DNA of 64,000 nt from Cohnella sp. GbtcB17 (GTDB lineage: Bacteria > Bacillota > Bacilli > Paenibacillales > Paenibacillaceae), in assembly GCF_019091135.1 (NCBI RefSeq), contig NZ_JAGXJW010000051.1, positions 1 through 64,000 of the forward strand, in the 5' to 3' direction. The notes under the pieces were generated by a model. That model worked only from the letters and a program-made list of their open reading frames with translations. It was not told the origin of the DNA and ran no database searches. Within the stretch, counting starts at the first letter, position 1; every line of letters begins with the position of its first letter. A program made the translations under genes and the position numbers. Below are positions 63,401-64,000 of this stretch, in pieces.

Positions 63401-64000
63401 TTCCCTTCCGCGCCGACCTCCCTGGACACGGTCGTGACCTGGTCGGCGAAGATCGCGAGCGTATCGGTCATGTTGTTGATCGTCTCGGTCAGCTCCGCGA
63501 TCTCGCCCTTCGCGTCCACGGTCAACTTCAGCTTCAGGTTGCCGTTCGCGACCGCGGTCACGACCTTGGCGATGCCGCGCACCTGGTCGGTCAGGTTGGC
63601 GGCCATAATATTAACGTTGTCGGTCAAGTCCTTCCAGATGCCGCCGACGCCGCGCACCTGGGCCTGTCCGCCGAGCTTGCCGTCCGTGCCGACCTCCCGC
63701 GCCACGCGCGTAACCTCGGACGCAAACGAATTGAGCTGGTCCACCATCGTATTGATCGTGTTTTTCAGCTCAAGCAGTTCGCCTTTGACGTCGACGGTGA
63801 TCTTCTTGGACAGATCGCCGTTCGCGACCGCCGTCGTGACGCCGGCGATGTTGCGCATCTGGATGGTCAAGTTGCTCGCCATGTAGTTGACCGTATCGGT
63901 CAAGTCCTTCCACATGCCCGAGACGTCCTTGACGTCCGCCTGCACGCCGAGCTTGCCCTCGGTCCCGACCTCGCGGGCGACGCGGGTGACTTCGGACGCG
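60412..64000 (-). CDS. HAMP-array hybrid histidine kinase with three receivers (5' end outside window)
   Basis: At least 1195 residues; the frame is open to the right edge, so the start lies outside. In the numbering from the ATG at 63945: repeated HAMP units (each about 90 residues, with the recurring [16 protein letters not shown]), a GAF domain (about 285-425), a coiled coil (425-490), HisKA with His508 ([13 protein letters not shown]), HATPase ([22 protein letters not shown]), then three receivers: Asp835 (ITLDLHLSD), a degenerate one with Glu957 ([10 protein letters not shown]) and Asp1104 (VLMDIMMP). Such poly-HAMP kinases are cytosolic osmo- or stress sensors in fungi and are common in Paenibacillus. 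Output unknown. Confidence 0.92.
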   Translation of the reverse strand, partial: ASEVTRVAREVGTEGKLGVQADVKDVSGMWKDLTDTVNYMASNLTIQMRNIAGVTTAVANGDLSKKITVDVKGELLELKNTINTMVDQLNSFASEVTRVAREVGTDGKLGGQAQVRGVGGIWKDLTDNVNIMAANLTDQVRGIAKVVTAVANGNLKLKLTVDAKGEIAELTETINNMTDTLAIFADQVTTVSREVGAEGKLGGQASVPGAAGTWRDLTDNVNYMASTLTTQVRAITNVATAVTNGDLSRTIDVAAAGEVETLKDNINEMIRNLKETTRINTEQDWLKTNLAKISRLMQGQRDLYAVCRMILSELAPLVSMQHGVFYMNEVVNGQSVLKLFASYAFHNRKHLSNEFRAGEGLVGQCLIEKQRILLTNVPGDYVVITSALGEATPLNIVLLPIIFEEQVLAVLELASFRAFSEIDIALLDQLTDSIGIVINTMQANRRTEELLIQSQSLTEELQKQQLELQNTNEELEDKAKLLVIQKAEVESKNNEVEVARRFLEEKAEQLALTSRYKSEFLANMSHELRTPLNSLLLLAEQLAENLDGNLAEHQVKFAKTIQESGHELLNLINDILDLSKIESGTVSAEYSELNIRELTDGLDRSFRHMVDERLLSFRIKVEPEVPTRIVSDQKRLQQILKNLLSNAFKFTEKGEIMLRVRKATEGWSESADRLNRAASVLCFTVSDTGIGIPKDKQQIIFEAFQQADGSTNRVYGGTGLGLTISTEIAEMLGGEITLFSEPGSGSVFNLYLPIDVWDVQPEPKPRHVPEVIDVSPPKRIRLTPPTQGEELRDDRDDIEPGDPVFLIVEDDLKFCEIVQDALSRKGIKTVITSKGLQALELAKKYNPMAITLDLHLSDTDGWLVLEHLKNDMSVRHIPVCVITVDEDKTELLRKGVYDYLCKPVTNDELDLALESLNAFASRGERQLLAVVKSPERRKQIVDSLAGGTLKITAVDTARKALNQIGVKPFDCVVTEGELSDMPMPKFLREIQKKSAGRRIPIVVEGGLKLSGEEQEEWEEILKSSVVKEARTAVQLMDETTLFLHRRSDELPAGSREALERIYQSDEAIQSRKVLVVDDAVRNIFALTTILERHQMTVLPAENGQAAIDILETTPDVSIVLMDIMMPVMDGYETTRAIRANPAFAELPIIALTAKAMKGDRELCLEAGASDYITKPVNSAQLLAMMRSWLDRGDDS

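Overview
The window looks like a chromosomal segment of a high-G+C, spore-forming Firmicute of the Paenibacillaceae (Cohnella/Paenibacillus type). I infer this from strong GGAGG-type ribosome binding sites on nearly every gene, frequent TTG starts, GlpP-type glycerol control, a meso-DAP dehydrogenase, Ku plus a two-gene LigD, YheC/YheD- and YdaT-like proteins, a YtrA-type GntR/ABC operon and many orphan histidine kinases. Genus is inference. No rRNA, tRNA or CRISPR array was seen. About 60 genes are supported, most on the minus strand.

1-6.5 kb: glycerol catabolism (glpK running off the left edge, and glpP behind an attenuator-like leader), then a three-gene type III polyketide operon (synthase, methyltransferase, FAD oxidoreductase), an array of five 51-bp repeats each carrying a 12-bp palindrome, a small membrane protein and ddh. 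6.6-18.6 kb: VanZ-like protein, MidA-like methyltransferase with Nif3, a TetR/SDR divergent pair, the rnz-selD-mnmH operon (RNase Z and tRNA selenouridine formation), a MarR/MFS divergent pair and a GT-C glycosyltransferase. 18.6-20.2 kb: an IS1595-like insertion with candidate inverted repeats and a 17-bp minisatellite. 20.2-27.6 kb: YebC-like protein, an unusual PLP enzyme with an MFS exporter, and a response regulator, ABC transporter and histidine kinase operon of the peptide-antibiotic-sensing type.

27.7-33.6 kb: a surface-glycan cluster (sugar epimerase, two GT4 and one GT2 transferases, a DUF1796 protein and three small orphan proteins). 33.6-39.1 kb: AraC regulator, MsrAB with a broken MsrB half, a Met-rich orphan protein, YdaT-like protein, aldo/keto reductase and a 5TM histidine kinase. 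39.1-42.9 kb: NHEJ operon (Ku, ligase, polymerase) and a YheC/YheD-type ATP-grasp protein. 42.9-46.4 kb: GntR/ABC operon with a clear promoter and operator. 46.5-51.5 kb: ECF-like sigma factor divergent from a ClpP paralogue, several small orphan proteins, a Gly-rich protein and a GAF histidine kinase. 51.6-64 kb: Lhr-type helicase, a four-PAS hybrid kinase whose receiver has Glu at the phospho-acceptor position, an SH3/glucosaminidase, and the 3' part of a HAMP-array hybrid kinase that continues beyond the right edge.

The strongest leads are the phased palindrome array, the PLP enzyme/MFS pair, the type III PKS operon, the degenerate MsrB and Glu-receiver proteins, and three repressor pairs whose palindromic operators can be read directly. 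Start codons were chosen by ribosome binding site and overlap with the upstream gene, so many are shorter than the longest open frame. Regions of more than 300 bases without a gene are 4726-5215 (repeat array), 18554-19092 (flank and IS arm with minisatellite) and 60046-60411 (terminator, otherwise nothing recognised).
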